This document shows, piece by piece, positions 6,726 through 16,643 of a stretch of 64,000 nt of DNA (position 1 is its first letter; each line of letters starts with the position of its first letter). The position numbers and the translations under genes are program-made. Source of the stretch: DAHUYF01 sp035623985 (GTDB lineage: Bacteria; Pseudomonadota; Alphaproteobacteria; ATCC43930; CGMCC-115725); the NCBI GenBank assembly GCA_035623985.1, contig DASPSJ010000020.1, positions 1 through 64,000 on the forward strand, written 5' to 3'. The notes beneath the pieces are model-generated. The model did not search any database. It saw only the letters and a list, made by a program, of their open reading frames with translations, and was not told the origin of the DNA.

Positions 6726-9101
6726 TCATTTCTTTCCGTAATCGGCCTTGGCCTCGCTCCACACCGCCGTCAGCCGGTCTTCGTGGCCGCGCCCGGGATA
6801 GCGATCGATCTCGCGCGCCGCGGCGATGACGGCTTCCTCCCAGGCGCTGATCTCGCCCAAGAGCCGCCTGACGGCGGCGGCCATCGCGGCGATGTCGCCG
6901 GCGGCGACCTTGACGCCGCTTTGCAGCACTTCGGCCGCGCCGGACTCCGCCGGGTATATCACCGGCACGCGATGCTGCATCGCCTCGAGGACGACCATGC
7001 CGAAGGGCTCGGAGCGCGAGGGAACGAGCAGCGCGCTCGCGCCGCGGAAAGCCTCGCTGCGCTTGTCCCAGCTCAGCGCGCCGCGCCGGGAGATGCCGGG
7101 TTGCTCCAGCAACGGCGATTCGGGACCGTTGCCATAGACCACGAAGTCCGCGACGAAACCGCCGTCGCGCACCCGCTTTGCCACGTCGCAGAAGAGATCG
7201 ACGCCTTTCTGGCGCGAGAGACGCCCCAAAAAGACCACGCGATGGGTCTCGAACCGCCCCATATCCGCGGTCCCCGCGGCGGCGGCGGAAAAACTGTTCG
7301 GCACCACGTCGATCCGGCGCCGGCCGGCGGGGTCATAGGCGGCGACGAGCGCGCGGCGCGTCGCCTCGCTCACGGCGACGATGCGGGTCGCGCTATCGAC
7401 CGCGCCCTGCTCGATGCGCTCGGTCAGCGGGTCGGCGCTGCCCGGCTGGCGGTCGGCTTCGGTCGAATGGAAGTGCGCGACCCACGGCACGCCGATGCGC
7501 TCGGCCGCGGCACGCGCGGCGTCGAACGTCACCCAATCATGGGCATGGATGAGATCCGCGGGATGGTCGGCGACATAATTCCGCAAGCCTCGCGCAAAGG
7601 CGCCGATCAGGCGAAACAGAACCGAGCCTTGCAGCGCGCCGGCGCCCTCGGGGCCATAGCTGCCGCCGTCATAAGGGCCGCCGCCATAAGGGGACCAGCC
7701 GGTGTAACCCGACCAGAAGGCACCGCCGCCGCCGCCATAGGGCGACCAGCCGGTGTAGCCGCGCGAGACGGTATAGGGCACCGCCACGGCCGCGGTGCTG
7801 TAGGGCGACAAGGCGCCGCTCGTGGCCGCATCGGCGGGTACCTCGATGTCGAGCGTGACCACCGGCACCTCGACGCCGAAGGGCGGCGGATCGGCGATCA
7901 AGGTCTTGCGCGCCCAAGGCACCACCACGGTCACCTCCGCGCCGCGCCGGCGCAGGCCGCGCACCAGATGGTAACAGGACGTCCAGGTGCCGCCCGCCAC
8001 CATCGGCGGGATTTCCCACATCAGCATCAACACGCGCAATTTCGGCGCGGCCGGCCCGAAGAGGCGGTCGAGCTCGGCCCGAACCGGCGCGTCGAACGCC
8101 GCCTCGCGCCAATTGCGCGTGGCATCCCATGGCACGCCGCGCCATCCAGAGCCGATATCCGCGAAATCCGCGCCCGTGAGATCGAGGTTCAGCACCTTCG
8201 CGTCCGACAGCGCCGCGCCGGAAAGTTTCGCGCCCGCAAGCGTCGCGCCGGCGAGATCGGCATAGGTCAGCCGCGCCTTGGCGAGCGTAGCGCCATCGAG
8301 CCGAGCGCCCTGCAGCTTGGCCGCCGTCAGGTCGGCGCGGTCGAGCGTGGCGCCGGAGAGCCGCGCGTTTTCCAGCACGGCATCGCGCAGGTCGAGGCCG
8401 GCAAGAGACGCGCCGGTGAGGTCGACATTCGGCAGCCGCACGCCTTGCCAGCTCACTTCGGCGAGCACCTCGGGCGAGACCGTGCGCACCGCCCGTTCCA
8501 CCGCGAGACGGATGCCCTGGCGCACCGCCGGCTCTTCGTCCGGAATGCGGGCGGCGGCGACCAGGGCGGCCAGCGCCTGGAGATAGAAATCGGCGCAGTC
8601 GGTGGTGAAGAAGGACAAGAGCCCGGCCGCCCCCACCACGCGCTGGCGCCACTCGCCGGCGACGAGGCGGGTGAGCGTCTCGTCCAAGGCGGCGCCGAGC
8701 CGGTCCTGCCGATCCTTCCGCTGCGCTTCGAGCCGGTCATGTTCCTCTTTCTCGCGCGCTTTGAGCTCCTTCTCGCGGGCGTCGAGATAGCCGCGGAGCG
8801 CCAGGATGGCGCCGAGAACGGTGGCCAGGCCCGCGACCGCGGCGCTCAACCCGCCGGCAAGGCTGATCGGCAGCGCTCCTTTGCTCTCATTCTCGATCTG
8901 CCTGCCGATCACCTCCTGCCGCACTTTTTCCTGCTCGAGCTGGTCCTTGGGCATCGCCGGACCGGCGGCGGTCTCGGCGTTCCTGACAAGCTGGTAGACG
9001 GAAACGGCGTTCCAGACCTGAAGGCCGGCGAGGATCGCGGCCAGGATCAGGAACAGCAAAACCCAGCGCAGCGATTTTTCGGAGCGAGCAAGGCTCGCCA
9101 T
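6726..9101 (-). CDS. Membrane pentapeptide-repeat / family 4 glycosyltransferase fusion protein
   Basis: A 791-residue multidomain protein. In order: a transmembrane segment (about 13-34), a second hydrophobic segment (about 77-104), a highly charged coiled-coil-like stretch (about 107-135), a pentapeptide-repeat block with A(D/N)LxG-type units (about 223-314), and a GT-B glycosyltransferase (about 354-790). The latter resembles glycogen-synthase-like GT4 enzymes: GG-type N-domain (EIPPMVAGGTW), VVFLGRLSRQKGVDLF, and the nucleotide-sugar motif SRSEPFGMVVLEAM. A Gly/Tyr/Trp-rich insertion with two copies of GYTGWSPYGGG interrupts the N-terminal GT-B domain (about 446-485). The start at 9101 is backed by GGAGGAGG; an upstream start at 9122 is less likely. 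The protein is probably anchored to the inner membrane with a cytoplasmic transferase. Acceptor unknown. Confidence 0.85.
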   Translation of the reverse strand: MASLARSEKSLRWVLLFLILAAILAGLQVWNAVSVYQLVRNAETAAGPAMPKDQLEQEKVRQEVIGRQIENESKGALPISLAGGLSAAVAGLATVLGAILALRGYLDAREKELKAREKEEHDRLEAQRKDRQDRLGAALDETLTRLVAGEWRQRVVGAAGLLSFFTTDCADFYLQALAALVAAARIPDEEPAVRQGIRLAVERAVRTVSPEVLAEVSWQGVRLPNVDLTGASLAGLDLRDAVLENARLSGATLDRADLTAAKLQGARLDGATLAKARLTYADLAGATLAGAKLSGAALSDAKVLNLDLTGADFADIGSGWRGVPWDATRNWREAAFDAPVRAELDRLFGPAAPKLRVLMLMWEIPPMVAGGTWTSCYHLVRGLRRRGAEVTVVVPWARKTLIADPPPFGVEVPVVTLDIEVPADAATSGALSPYSTAAVAVPYTVSRGYTGWSPYGGGGGAFWSGYTGWSPYGGGPYDGGSYGPEGAGALQGSVLFRLIGAFARGLRNYVADHPADLIHAHDWVTFDAARAAAERIGVPWVAHFHSTEADRQPGSADPLTERIEQGAVDSATRIVAVSEATRRALVAAYDPAGRRRIDVVPNSFSAAAAGTADMGRFETHRVVFLGRLSRQKGVDLFCDVAKRVRDGGFVADFVVYGNGPESPLLEQPGISRRGALSWDKRSEAFRGASALLVPSRSEPFGMVVLEAMQHRVPVIYPAESGAAEVLQSGVKVAAGDIAAMAAAVRRLLGEISAWEEAVIAAAREIDRYPGRGHEDRLTAVWSEAKADYGKK

Positions 9102-9233
9102 CCTGGCCTCCTCCAAGCACAATCCTAGCCCGGCCGATGCCGGAATGCGGCAATGTTTCGCCTCGGCAAGGCGAAGCCGCCACGGCGGCGTTTCCCTGCC
9201 GTCCTCGCCGCGAGGCCGTGCTTTGCGCCGCGC

Positions 9234-9734
9234 CTATTTCACGCGCTCGACGGGGGAAGACGCCACGGCCACCCGCGCCGGCTGATGCGCCGGCCGCGAC
9301 GGCCGAAAGTCGATGCCTACCAGCAGCATGTCGATGCTGGCGCCGTCGGCGGCGAGCGGCAGGTACAGCACCTCGTATTGACGGGGCTTGTCGTCCATCA
9401 GGCGATCGCGGCGGAAGACCGTCGGCCTGCCGGCGGCGACGACATCGCTGTAGACCTGCCGGAGCAACGCCCGGTATTCCGGCAAGGGATGATCGTCGAC
9501 GTATTTGCCGGTGAGATCGGTGCCGTCGCGACGCGCGATCTCGGTGCCGACCACGCGGAAGTAGAAGCGCGGGGGATCGCGGAGCACATCGACCAGCGCC
9601 ACATTGGCGAGGGCATAGGCGAAGTCGGCGGGATCGAGCGCGGCGCGGGCGGGCAGCAGCCGGCCCGCCCGTTTGCCTTGCCAATAGGCATAAAGCCGGC
9701 GCAGCAGATCGCTTTCGATGTCCTCCCGTTCCAT
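9234..9734 (-). CDS. PAS_5-family sensor-like protein
   Basis: About 166 residues from the ATG at 9734, preceded by GGGGGAGCGG; an upstream start at 9806 adds 24 residues without a ribosome-binding site. The pattern LLRRLYAYWQGKRAGRLLPA, then DPADFAYALANVALVDVL and FYFRVVGTEI, is that of the PAS_5 (PF07310) proteins common in alphaproteobacteria. They are single PAS-like domains without an output module. Ligand and partner are unknown. It lies between two unrelated loci, with a small lipoprotein gene divergent. Confidence 0.75.
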   Translation of the reverse strand: MEREDIESDLLRRLYAYWQGKRAGRLLPARAALDPADFAYALANVALVDVLRDPPRFYFRVVGTEIARRDGTDLTGKYVDDHPLPEYRALLRQVYSDVVAAGRPTVFRRDRLMDDKPRQYEVLYLPLAADGASIDMLLVGIDFRPSRPAHQPARVAVASSPVERVK

Positions 9735-9956
9735 GACGCGCGCCGGCCGCTCCCCCGCAATCGCGGCCCATTTTATGAGACGGCGGCCGGATGCGTCCAT
9801 CGGCAAGTGCGGGCCTTGCGGCAGACCGAGCCTCTCGCTCGCCGCTCTTTCCGGCCGCTTGACCTCGAACCCTCATCGCGGCGATTGTCTTTGCCGTGCG
9901 GACCATTCCGCGCCGGCGACAGCGTCTCCATCGGGAAAAAGGCCGCACCCCTCGCC

Positions 9957-10277
9957 ATGCTCCGCCTGACGCGATCGCTGGTCGTCGCTCTTCTGCTCTT
10001 GCCGGCCGGCTCCTGCGCCGGCGTCTCGACCTGGATGGCCGGCATCGATCGGGAGAGCTATAGCTGGGAGCCGATGCCGGGAAGCGTTCACCGCAAGACC
10101 TGGCAGCAGGACGTCAAGGATTGCGAGCAGCCGGGCATCGCGACCGGCGAGGCGGCGGCGAGCGCGCCCAAGGACGGGCCGACGATCGCGCGGTCGGAAG
10201 GCGCCGCCGCGGTCGCTGCTTGCATGGCCGACAAGGGATACCGGAAAGTCTACCAGGCGCGAACCAGCTTTTTCTGA
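9957..10277 (+). CDS. Small putative lipoprotein, hypothetical
   Basis: A 106-residue protein with a positively charged N-terminus, a hydrophobic h-region (LVVALLLLP) and the lipobox-like AGSC at about residues 17-20, so it is probably a lipoprotein. The mature part has three further Cys residues (one in DVKDCEQPG, one in VAACMADKGY), the kind of pattern seen in small periplasmic proteins with a CMADKGYR-type ending. No function is assigned. It is followed by the oppositely oriented exported protein gene. Confidence 0.6.
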   Translation: MLRLTRSLVVALLLLPAGSCAGVSTWMAGIDRESYSWEPMPGSVHRKTWQQDVKDCEQPGIATGEAAASAPKDGPTIARSEGAAAVAACMADKGYRKVYQARTSFF

Positions 10278-10326
10278 CGCCCTCGGCGGCGCGGGGCGCG
10301 GCGGACCCGCCTCTACGGTATCCGGG

Positions 10327-10686
10327 TCAGGGTCCGAGCTGCTTCTCGAGATCGCCGAGCGCGGCATCGGCGCGGCGGCAATCGGTCTCGTGCTTGCCGA
10401 TGGCGCTCTTGCCTTTGTCGATGCCCTTGTCGAGGATGTGGCGCGCGGCATAGTACTGCTGATTGTCGTCGACGCCCTTGTCGATCATCGCCTCGACCTT
10501 GCGCATCGCCGCGCGCAGCCGCGTGCGATCGATCCCGCGGCACATCCAGGCCGCGCCCAGCACCTCCCCCGCCTGCGCCAGGCGTTGCTCCGCCGCGAGC
10601 GCAACCTCGGGCTGATACTTGTCCTGTCCGGCATCGGGAGAGGCGGTCAGCGTGACGCCGGCAAGCGCCAGGACGACGGCGAGCAT
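10327..10686 (-). CDS. Exported hypothetical protein
   Basis: A 119-residue protein with a signal-peptide-like start (MLAVVLALAGVTLTASPDAG) and a helical, charged mature part with two Cys residues (AAWMCRGID and HETDCRRAD), possibly forming a disulfide in the periplasm. The string DDNQQYYAARHILDKGIDKG is notable but I do not recognise the family. The gene is convergent with the small lipoprotein gene. An ordinary short exported protein; function unknown. Confidence 0.6.
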   Translation of the reverse strand: MLAVVLALAGVTLTASPDAGQDKYQPEVALAAEQRLAQAGEVLGAAWMCRGIDRTRLRAAMRKVEAMIDKGVDDNQQYYAARHILDKGIDKGKSAIGKHETDCRRADAALGDLEKQLGP

Positions 10687-10832
10687 GGCTGAAGGCTCCG
10701 AATGTCTCGGCCGCCGGCGACGCTAGCCGATGACGGGCGGATTTTGAAGCGCGGGCGGCTTCCTGCCGTCGCGCGCGATCGGCAAGCGCCGCACGGGAAG
10801 CCGCGGAAAAGCGATCCGACGAACGGAGAGCC

Positions 10833-11951
10833 TCACGCGGCTATTTCCGTCGCCGGCACGGAGCCGGTCGGGCGCCCGCCGAAGTCCAGCCAGCGGTGAC
10901 TCTTGAAATCATAGAGCTTGCACGCGCGGATGATGTCCCGATGGGTGCGAACGCACCACGTTTCTCGCACGACCTGCCGCGGGATGCTGTCATTGATGCG
11001 CGCATCTGCCGCCTCGAGCTTCCAGATCGGAACGCGCGGGTCTATGTGGTGCGCGCTGTGAAGGCCGAGATCGGTGAGAAAGAAGATCAGCCACGGCGGC
11101 ACTTTCATGTAGACCGTGCAATTCACCTGTCCGCCGAAAAACGACCATTCCTCGGCTCGCTCGAACCAGCGGACGCGCGGGTGGGTGTGGTTGAAAAAAC
11201 TCACGAATCCGACCATCCACGTGAACACCAAGAACGGCACGACGACGCACAGCGCGGCTTTGCGCAACAGGGCGGCCGGCGAGGCGTCGAACGCCGCAAG
11301 AGCGGCAAGCTGCGCCAGGACGGAAAGGCAGACCAAAGTCGAATCCAAGGCATATTTCGCATCCCGCTGCGGCAGCAGGGCGCGGTTTGGAAACATCATC
11401 TTCTTCCACCATATCGCGTATGCGTAATAAATTCCCAAACCCGGCGTCGTGCGATACAGCCGCTCGACGAGCCGGCGCCAGGAGGACAGATTGTCATACT
11501 CGCTCTTCGTCAAGGGAACCCAGATGTAGTCGCGCCCCTTCAAGTTGGTGAAACCGTGATGCAGCACATTGTGAAACAGCAGCCAGACGCTGTAGGGATG
11601 ATAGGAGGGGATGATCGCCAGCCGCGCCGTCACGCGGTTGAGCGAGCGACTCCGGAAATGGCAGCCGTGGCCCGCATCATGCGCGATGCGGAAGAGCAGG
11701 GCGATCGACGGGCCGAGGGCGAAGCTGAAAAGCGCCTGCTGCCAAATCGGCGGGTCCAGGGCTATGCCGGCAAACAGAGCGACGTAGAGCGCCGCCGCGC
11801 CCAGCAGCAGCGCCACGGCGGTAAAACCGGACTGAGTGCGCAGCGGGATCAACCGGCGCCGCACTTCTTGCGCGCAAGCACGGATTTCGTCGCGCCGATC
11901 CGGCGCCGGAAGCGTCTCTTCTCGAAGCATGGCTGCCCATCGATAGAACAT
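10833..11951 (-). CDS. Membrane fatty acid desaturase
   Basis: A 372-residue integral membrane di-iron enzyme. The three histidine boxes are present: HDAGH at residues 91-95, HNVLHH at 127-132 and HSAHH near residue 300. Hydrophobic pairs of membrane spans lie around 41-90 and 205-250. This layout is that of the acyl-lipid desaturase superfamily, which introduces double bonds into membrane lipid acyl chains using O2 and electrons from ferredoxin or cytochrome b5-type donors. Regioselectivity is not predictable. An internal ATG at 11930 is an alternative start. No redox partner gene is adjacent. Confidence 0.9.
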   Translation of the reverse strand: MFYRWAAMLREETLPAPDRRDEIRACAQEVRRRLIPLRTQSGFTAVALLLGAAALYVALFAGIALDPPIWQQALFSFALGPSIALLFRIAHDAGHGCHFRSRSLNRVTARLAIIPSYHPYSVWLLFHNVLHHGFTNLKGRDYIWVPLTKSEYDNLSSWRRLVERLYRTTPGLGIYYAYAIWWKKMMFPNRALLPQRDAKYALDSTLVCLSVLAQLAALAAFDASPAALLRKAALCVVVPFLVFTWMVGFVSFFNHTHPRVRWFERAEEWSFFGGQVNCTVYMKVPPWLIFFLTDLGLHSAHHIDPRVPIWKLEAADARINDSIPRQVVRETWCVRTHRDIIRACKLYDFKSHRWLDFGGRPTGSVPATEIAA

Positions 11952-12127
11952 GGATGGTTACTACCGATGATGGCAGAAATAGGCGAGGAGCACCAGTCCC
12001 GTCTCGGGCCTGCTTCTTGCGCGCCCGTGCCTTTTCGAGGCGCGGGGGCCGCTTGCCAAATCCCGCGCCTCCATCGGGCCAACCGACAGGCGATCGAAAC
12101 TGTTTTAGGGTGGGAGACCGTGGCGGT

Positions 12128-14698
12128 TCACGCCGGCGGCTCGCCGGTCTCGCGCTCGATCACTTTGCGCAAGGCGCGCGCAAGCTGATCCTTGCGATAG
12201 GGCTTGCTCAAGAGCGGCATCTGCGAGGCAAAACCGCGGCCGCTGTCGACCACGCTGCCGGGGAAGCCGGAGGTCAGCAGCGGCTTGATGTGCGGCCAGC
12301 GCCGCGCGACGACGTCGGCGAGCTGGCGGCCGTCCATGCCGCCGGGCATGATCACGTCGGTGAAGAGCACGTCGACGGCGTCGTCGGCGGCGATCGCCTC
12401 GATCGCGGCATGCGCGCCGTCGGCCTCGCGCACGCGATAGCCGAGCTCGGCGAGTTGGCGCACCGCCACCCGCCGCAGCGCGGCGTTGTCCTCGACCACC
12501 AGCACCATCTCGTCGTTGCCGCGCAGGATCGGCTCCTCGAGATGCGGCTGCCCCGCCGCCCCCATGGCGGCGGCGCGCGGGAAATAGAGCCGGAAGGTGC
12601 TGCCGACGCCGACCTCGCTATAGGCCGTGACATGGCCGCCCGACTGCTTCATGAAGCCGAAGACCATGCTGAGGCCGAGGCCGCTGCCCCTTCCCTGCTC
12701 CTTGGTGGTGAAGAACGGCTCGAAGATGCGGCCCAGCACCTCCGGCGGCATGCCGCTGCCGCTGTCGCTGATCTCGATGAGCACGTAGTCGCCGGCGGTC
12801 ACATAGGGATGCTCGGCGACGTAGCGGGCGTCAAGCGAGCGGTTGCGCGTGGCGATGGCGAGGTTGCCGCCGGCGGGCATGGCGTCGCGGGCATTGGCGG
12901 CGAGATTGGCGAGGCTCGCCTCGAGCTGCGCCGCGTCGACCACCGTCGGCCAGAGATCCGGGGCGAGGTCGAGCGAGATCGCGATGGTCTCGCCGAGCAG
13001 CCGGCCGAGCAGCTTGACCGTGCTGGTGATGAGATCGTTCACGTCGATGCGCCGCGGCTGCAGCGGCTGGCGGCGCGCAAAGGCGAGGAGCCGCCGCGTC
13101 AGGTCGGCGCCGCGCAGCGCCGCGTCGCGCGCCTCGCCGGCAAGCTCGAGGATGTCCGGGTCGACCTCCCTGCTGTCGCACAACAGGTCGAGATTACCGA
13201 TGACGACGCCGAGCAGATTGTTGAAATCATGCGCCAGCCCGCCGGTGAGGTTGCCGATCGCCTCCATCTTCTGCGCCTGGCGTAGCTGCGCCTCCATGCG
13301 CCGCTGCTCGCTCACCTCGATCGAGACGATGCCGATGCCGATGATGCCGTCGCCGGCGCGAATGGGATAGAAGGTGGCGAGCCATTGGCGCAGCTCGCCG
13401 GGCTTCGCCGGCGTCTCGCCGCTGATTTCGACGTTGAGCACCGGGCGCTGCTCCTCCAGCACCCGCGCGCAGATCGGCCCGATCTGCTGCCAGAGATCGG
13501 GAACCACCTCCTCCACCGTGCGGCCGACATGGTCTCGCGCCGAAAGCCCGTTGATGGCGGCGAGCGCCTCGTTGACGCGGACGTGGCGGAAGCCCGGATC
13601 GATGAAGGCGAAGCCGACGGGCGCGGCGGATTGCAGCGTATCGAGCAGCGCCAGGGATTCGTCGGACTGGCGCTTGGCCTGGCGCAGCTCCTCCTCCGTG
13701 CGTTTCAGCTCCGTTACGTCGATGAGCACGCTGATGGTGCCGCCATCGGTGGTCTTGCGGCCGATATGCTGGAACCAGCGTCCGTCGGTGAACGGCATGA
13801 TCAGCGTCGCGGGCGACATGCGGAAGCTCGCCATGCGGTCGCGCACCCAGCTCTCGGCGCGCTCGGGCGCCACCGGGATGATGCCCTGCGCGATGGCGAA
13901 TTCGAGCTGGGCCTGGCGCGTCGTGCCGCGATCGAAGATGGAGCCGCCGCGCGGGAACAGCTCGCGCATCCGCGCATTGGCCAGCAGCAGCCGGTCGTCG
14001 CGGTCGTAGATCATGATGCCGGCGGGCAGGATCTCGATCGCTTCCATCAGCCGCCGATGCGCCTCCGCCGCCGCTTCGCGCGCGGTGACCTCGGTGGTGA
14101 CGTTGGTCGAGATGCCGCGATAGCCCAGGAAGGCGCCATCGGCGGCAAAGACCGGCTTGCCGCTGGTCTTGGCGTACCAGATCGAGCCGTCGGCCCGCTG
14201 TCGCTGGATGATGCGATCCTTGAACGGCTGGTGCGTCGCCATTTCCCCGGCGAGCTGGCGTGCCGTCTCGTCGTCGATGCCCAGCGTGTCGGGGTCGGTG
14301 CGGCGCTTGCCGATGAAAGAGGCGGCCGGACAGCCGGTGCCGGTCGCGACGTTCTCCGAAACATAGGTGAAGCGCAGCTCGGCGTCGGTCTCCCACAGCC
14401 AATCGGAAGCGGTGTCGGCGAAATCGCGCAGCCGCGCTTCGGCGCGGTCGCTTTCCTCGGTCTTGCGCCGCAGCTCCGCCCTGCACGCCGCTGCCGCCGC
14501 CTCGCTTTCAAGCCGGCGGCTGCCTTCGCGCCAGGCGCCAAGGGCGAGCAGAAGGGTGACCGCCACGCCGGCCGCCATCAGCGGCATGCCCGGCCCAAGG
14601 CCGATCAGCGCCGTAAGAATGAGGCCGGCGGCGGCGGCGAGAAGGGCCGGCGCCCGGCGCTGCACCCCCCTGCCGAGGCCTGATGCTCGGACTGCCAT
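12128..14698 (-). CDS. PAS-domain hybrid sensor histidine kinase with C-terminal receiver
   Basis: An 856-residue protein: two N-terminal hydrophobic segments (about 17-55), a short coiled coil, three PAS domains (about 88-205, 215-335, 350-465), a HisKA-type dimerisation domain with the phospho-acceptor His in LTGGLAHDFNNLLGVVIGN (near 483), an HATPase_c domain with ISDSGSGMPPE and GRGSGLGLSMVFG, and a receiver domain (about 730-845) with the phospho-acceptor Asp in VLFTDVIMPGG. It resembles soluble-output hybrid kinases that signal through a separate phosphotransfer protein; no partner gene is adjacent. The first PAS (WLWETDAELRFTYVSE) is of the PAS_3/9 type. The signal is unknown. Confidence 0.93.
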   Translation of the reverse strand: MAVRASGLGRGVQRRAPALLAAAAGLILTALIGLGPGMPLMAAGVAVTLLLALGAWREGSRRLESEAAAAACRAELRRKTEESDRAEARLRDFADTASDWLWETDAELRFTYVSENVATGTGCPAASFIGKRRTDPDTLGIDDETARQLAGEMATHQPFKDRIIQRQRADGSIWYAKTSGKPVFAADGAFLGYRGISTNVTTEVTAREAAAEAHRRLMEAIEILPAGIMIYDRDDRLLLANARMRELFPRGGSIFDRGTTRQAQLEFAIAQGIIPVAPERAESWVRDRMASFRMSPATLIMPFTDGRWFQHIGRKTTDGGTISVLIDVTELKRTEEELRQAKRQSDESLALLDTLQSAAPVGFAFIDPGFRHVRVNEALAAINGLSARDHVGRTVEEVVPDLWQQIGPICARVLEEQRPVLNVEISGETPAKPGELRQWLATFYPIRAGDGIIGIGIVSIEVSEQRRMEAQLRQAQKMEAIGNLTGGLAHDFNNLLGVVIGNLDLLCDSREVDPDILELAGEARDAALRGADLTRRLLAFARRQPLQPRRIDVNDLITSTVKLLGRLLGETIAISLDLAPDLWPTVVDAAQLEASLANLAANARDAMPAGGNLAIATRNRSLDARYVAEHPYVTAGDYVLIEISDSGSGMPPEVLGRIFEPFFTTKEQGRGSGLGLSMVFGFMKQSGGHVTAYSEVGVGSTFRLYFPRAAAMGAAGQPHLEEPILRGNDEMVLVVEDNAALRRVAVRQLAELGYRVREADGAHAAIEAIAADDAVDVLFTDVIMPGGMDGRQLADVVARRWPHIKPLLTSGFPGSVVDSGRGFASQMPLLSKPYRKDQLARALRKVIERETGEPPA

Positions 14699-14927
14699 GG
14701 CTCCTTATTCAAAATCCAGACGCTGAACAGACCGTTACGCCGTGCCGTCGAAAGTAGCCGTTTCGTTGCCCGTCATGACCCCCGTCACGCGCTGCGGCGC
14801 GGCAGCTCCGGCGCTTCGCCGGTCTGGCCGGGAAAGACCAGGCTCCGGCAGGCGTTGAGCTTGGTTCCCGGCCCGGCTACACCTCGTAACATAGCAGGAA
14901 AGGCCGGCAGCGGCACGAGGCTGAAGA

Positions 14928-16592
14928 GTGAGCCCGCATCAGTCGACGGCGCAGGCCTTGCAGCAGGCGGTGGCGCTGCATCGCCGAGGGCGGCTCGAGG
15001 ACGCCGCCCGGCTCTATGAAGCGGTGCTCCAGGCCGAGCCTAAGCAATTCGACGCGCTGCATTTTCTTGGCCTGATCCGCTTCCGCCAGGGCCGCCCCGA
15101 CGAGGCGCAGAAGCTGCTGCGCCGGGCGCTCAACCAACAGCCCGGCTCGGCCGAGGCCAATAATAGCCTGGGCCAGATCCTGGCGGCGCTCGGCCGCTGG
15201 CCCGAAGCCAAATCGCGCTACGAGAAGGCGCTGGCGGCAAAGCCCGATTTCGCCGCGGCGCGCAACCACCTCGGCATCGCGCTCGCCGAGCTCGGCGAGC
15301 ACGAGGCGGCGGCCGCCGAATACCGCCGCGCCATCGCGCTTGAGCCTCACTATGCCGAGGCACGGAGCAATCTCGGCCTCGCCCTCGAGGCGCTCGGCCG
15401 CGAGGAGGAGGCGATCGCCTGCTACCGCCAGGCGCTGGCGGCGAAGCCCGGCTTTGCCGAGGCGGAGCTCAATCTCGGCAATGCCCATCTCGCGCTCGGC
15501 CGCCCCGAGGACGCGCTCGCTTGGTACGAGCAGGCGGTGCGGCACGCGCCGGGCGAGGCGCGGATGCACAACAATCTCGGCCGGGCGCTGCAAGCGCTCA
15601 ACCGTCACGAGGCGGCGCTTGCGAGCTATGTGCAGGCCGTGGCGCTGGCGCCCGATTACGCCGGCGCGCAGTGGAACCTGGCGCTCGCCCATCTTGCGCT
15701 CGGCGATTTCGCCCGGGGCTGGGCGGGCTATGAATGGCGCTGGCGCAACGGCGATCTCGCCCCGCGCGCCTTCTCGGCGCCGCTCTGGACCGGCGGCGCG
15801 CTTGCCGGCAAGACCCTCCTCGTCCATGCCGAGCAGGGCATGGGCGACACGCTGCAATTCGTGCGCTATTTGCCGCTGCTGGCGCGGTCCGGCGCGCGCG
15901 TGCTGCTCGAGGCGCAGCGCCCGCTGCTGCCCTTGCTGGCCTCGCTCGAGGGCGCGGCGGCGCTCGTCGCCGCCGGCGATCCGCTGCCGGATTTCGACCT
16001 GCAGGTGCCGCTGCTGAGCCTGCCCGGCGCCTTCGCCACCACGCTCGACACCATCCCCCGCGCCGTCCCCTATCTCAGCCCGCCGCCCGAGCGCGTCGCC
16101 GCCTGGCGCGAATCGCTGGCGGCGCTGCCGCCTCCGCGCATCGGCCTCGCCTGGGCCGGCAGCCCCACCAACCGCAACGACCGCCAGCGCTCGCTGGCGC
16201 TGGCGCGTCTGGCGCCGCTGTTCGACCTTCCCGGCGCAAGCCTGGTGAGCTTGCAGAAGGATCTGCGCGAGGGCGACGCGGCGCTGCTGGAGCGCCACCC
16301 CCGGGTCAGCCGGATCGGCGAAAGGCTGGGAGATTTTGCCGATACGGCGGCGGTGATGAGCCTCCTCGATCTCGTCGTCAGCGTCGACACCGCCGCCGCT
16401 CACCTTGCCGGCGCGCTCGCCCGCCCGCTGTTCCTGATGCTGCCCTTTTCCGCCGAATGGCGCTGGCTGCGCGGGCGCGAAGACAGCCCCTGGTATCCGA
16501 CGGCGCGCCTTTTCCGCCAGCCCCGGCCCGGCGATTGGGATGCCGTGACCGCGCGGGTCGCGGCGGAGGCTGCGAGACTGACCGGCGGCTAG
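14928..16592 (+). CDS. TPR-repeat protein with glycosyltransferase-like C-terminus
   Basis: A 554-residue protein. Residues 1 to about 285 are a run of about eight 34-residue tetratricopeptide repeats, for example AEANNSLGQILAALGRWPEA. The C-terminal half (about 290-550) resembles GT9/GT41-like transferases: LLVHAEQGMGDTLQFVRYLP, IGLAWAGSPTNRNDRQRSL, and DLVVSVDTAAAHLAGAL. Such proteins are common in alphaproteobacteria, and some glycosylate proteins or cell-surface polymers. The start is GTG 14928 with GAGG upstream. The donor sugar and acceptor are unknown. The gene is monocistronic, separated by 229 bases from the divergent kinase gene. Confidence 0.88.
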   Translation: MSPHQSTAQALQQAVALHRRGRLEDAARLYEAVLQAEPKQFDALHFLGLIRFRQGRPDEAQKLLRRALNQQPGSAEANNSLGQILAALGRWPEAKSRYEKALAAKPDFAAARNHLGIALAELGEHEAAAAEYRRAIALEPHYAEARSNLGLALEALGREEEAIACYRQALAAKPGFAEAELNLGNAHLALGRPEDALAWYEQAVRHAPGEARMHNNLGRALQALNRHEAALASYVQAVALAPDYAGAQWNLALAHLALGDFARGWAGYEWRWRNGDLAPRAFSAPLWTGGALAGKTLLVHAEQGMGDTLQFVRYLPLLARSGARVLLEAQRPLLPLLASLEGAAALVAAGDPLPDFDLQVPLLSLPGAFATTLDTIPRAVPYLSPPPERVAAWRESLAALPPPRIGLAWAGSPTNRNDRQRSLALARLAPLFDLPGASLVSLQKDLREGDAALLERHPRVSRIGERLGDFADTAAVMSLLDLVVSVDTAAAHLAGALARPLFLMLPFSAEWRWLRGREDSPWYPTARLFRQPRPGDWDAVTARVAAEAARLTGG

Positions 16593-16643
16593 ACGAAGAG
16601 CCGCCGCCGCGGCCATTGTTGTGCATCGCAAAATCCGGTAATG

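Noticed and set aside
6720..9128. An 802-codon plus-strand frame opposite the glycosyltransferase fusion
   Set aside because: It is a His/Arg/Gly-rich shadow without domain sense; the minus-strand reading has clear motifs and a ribosome-binding site.
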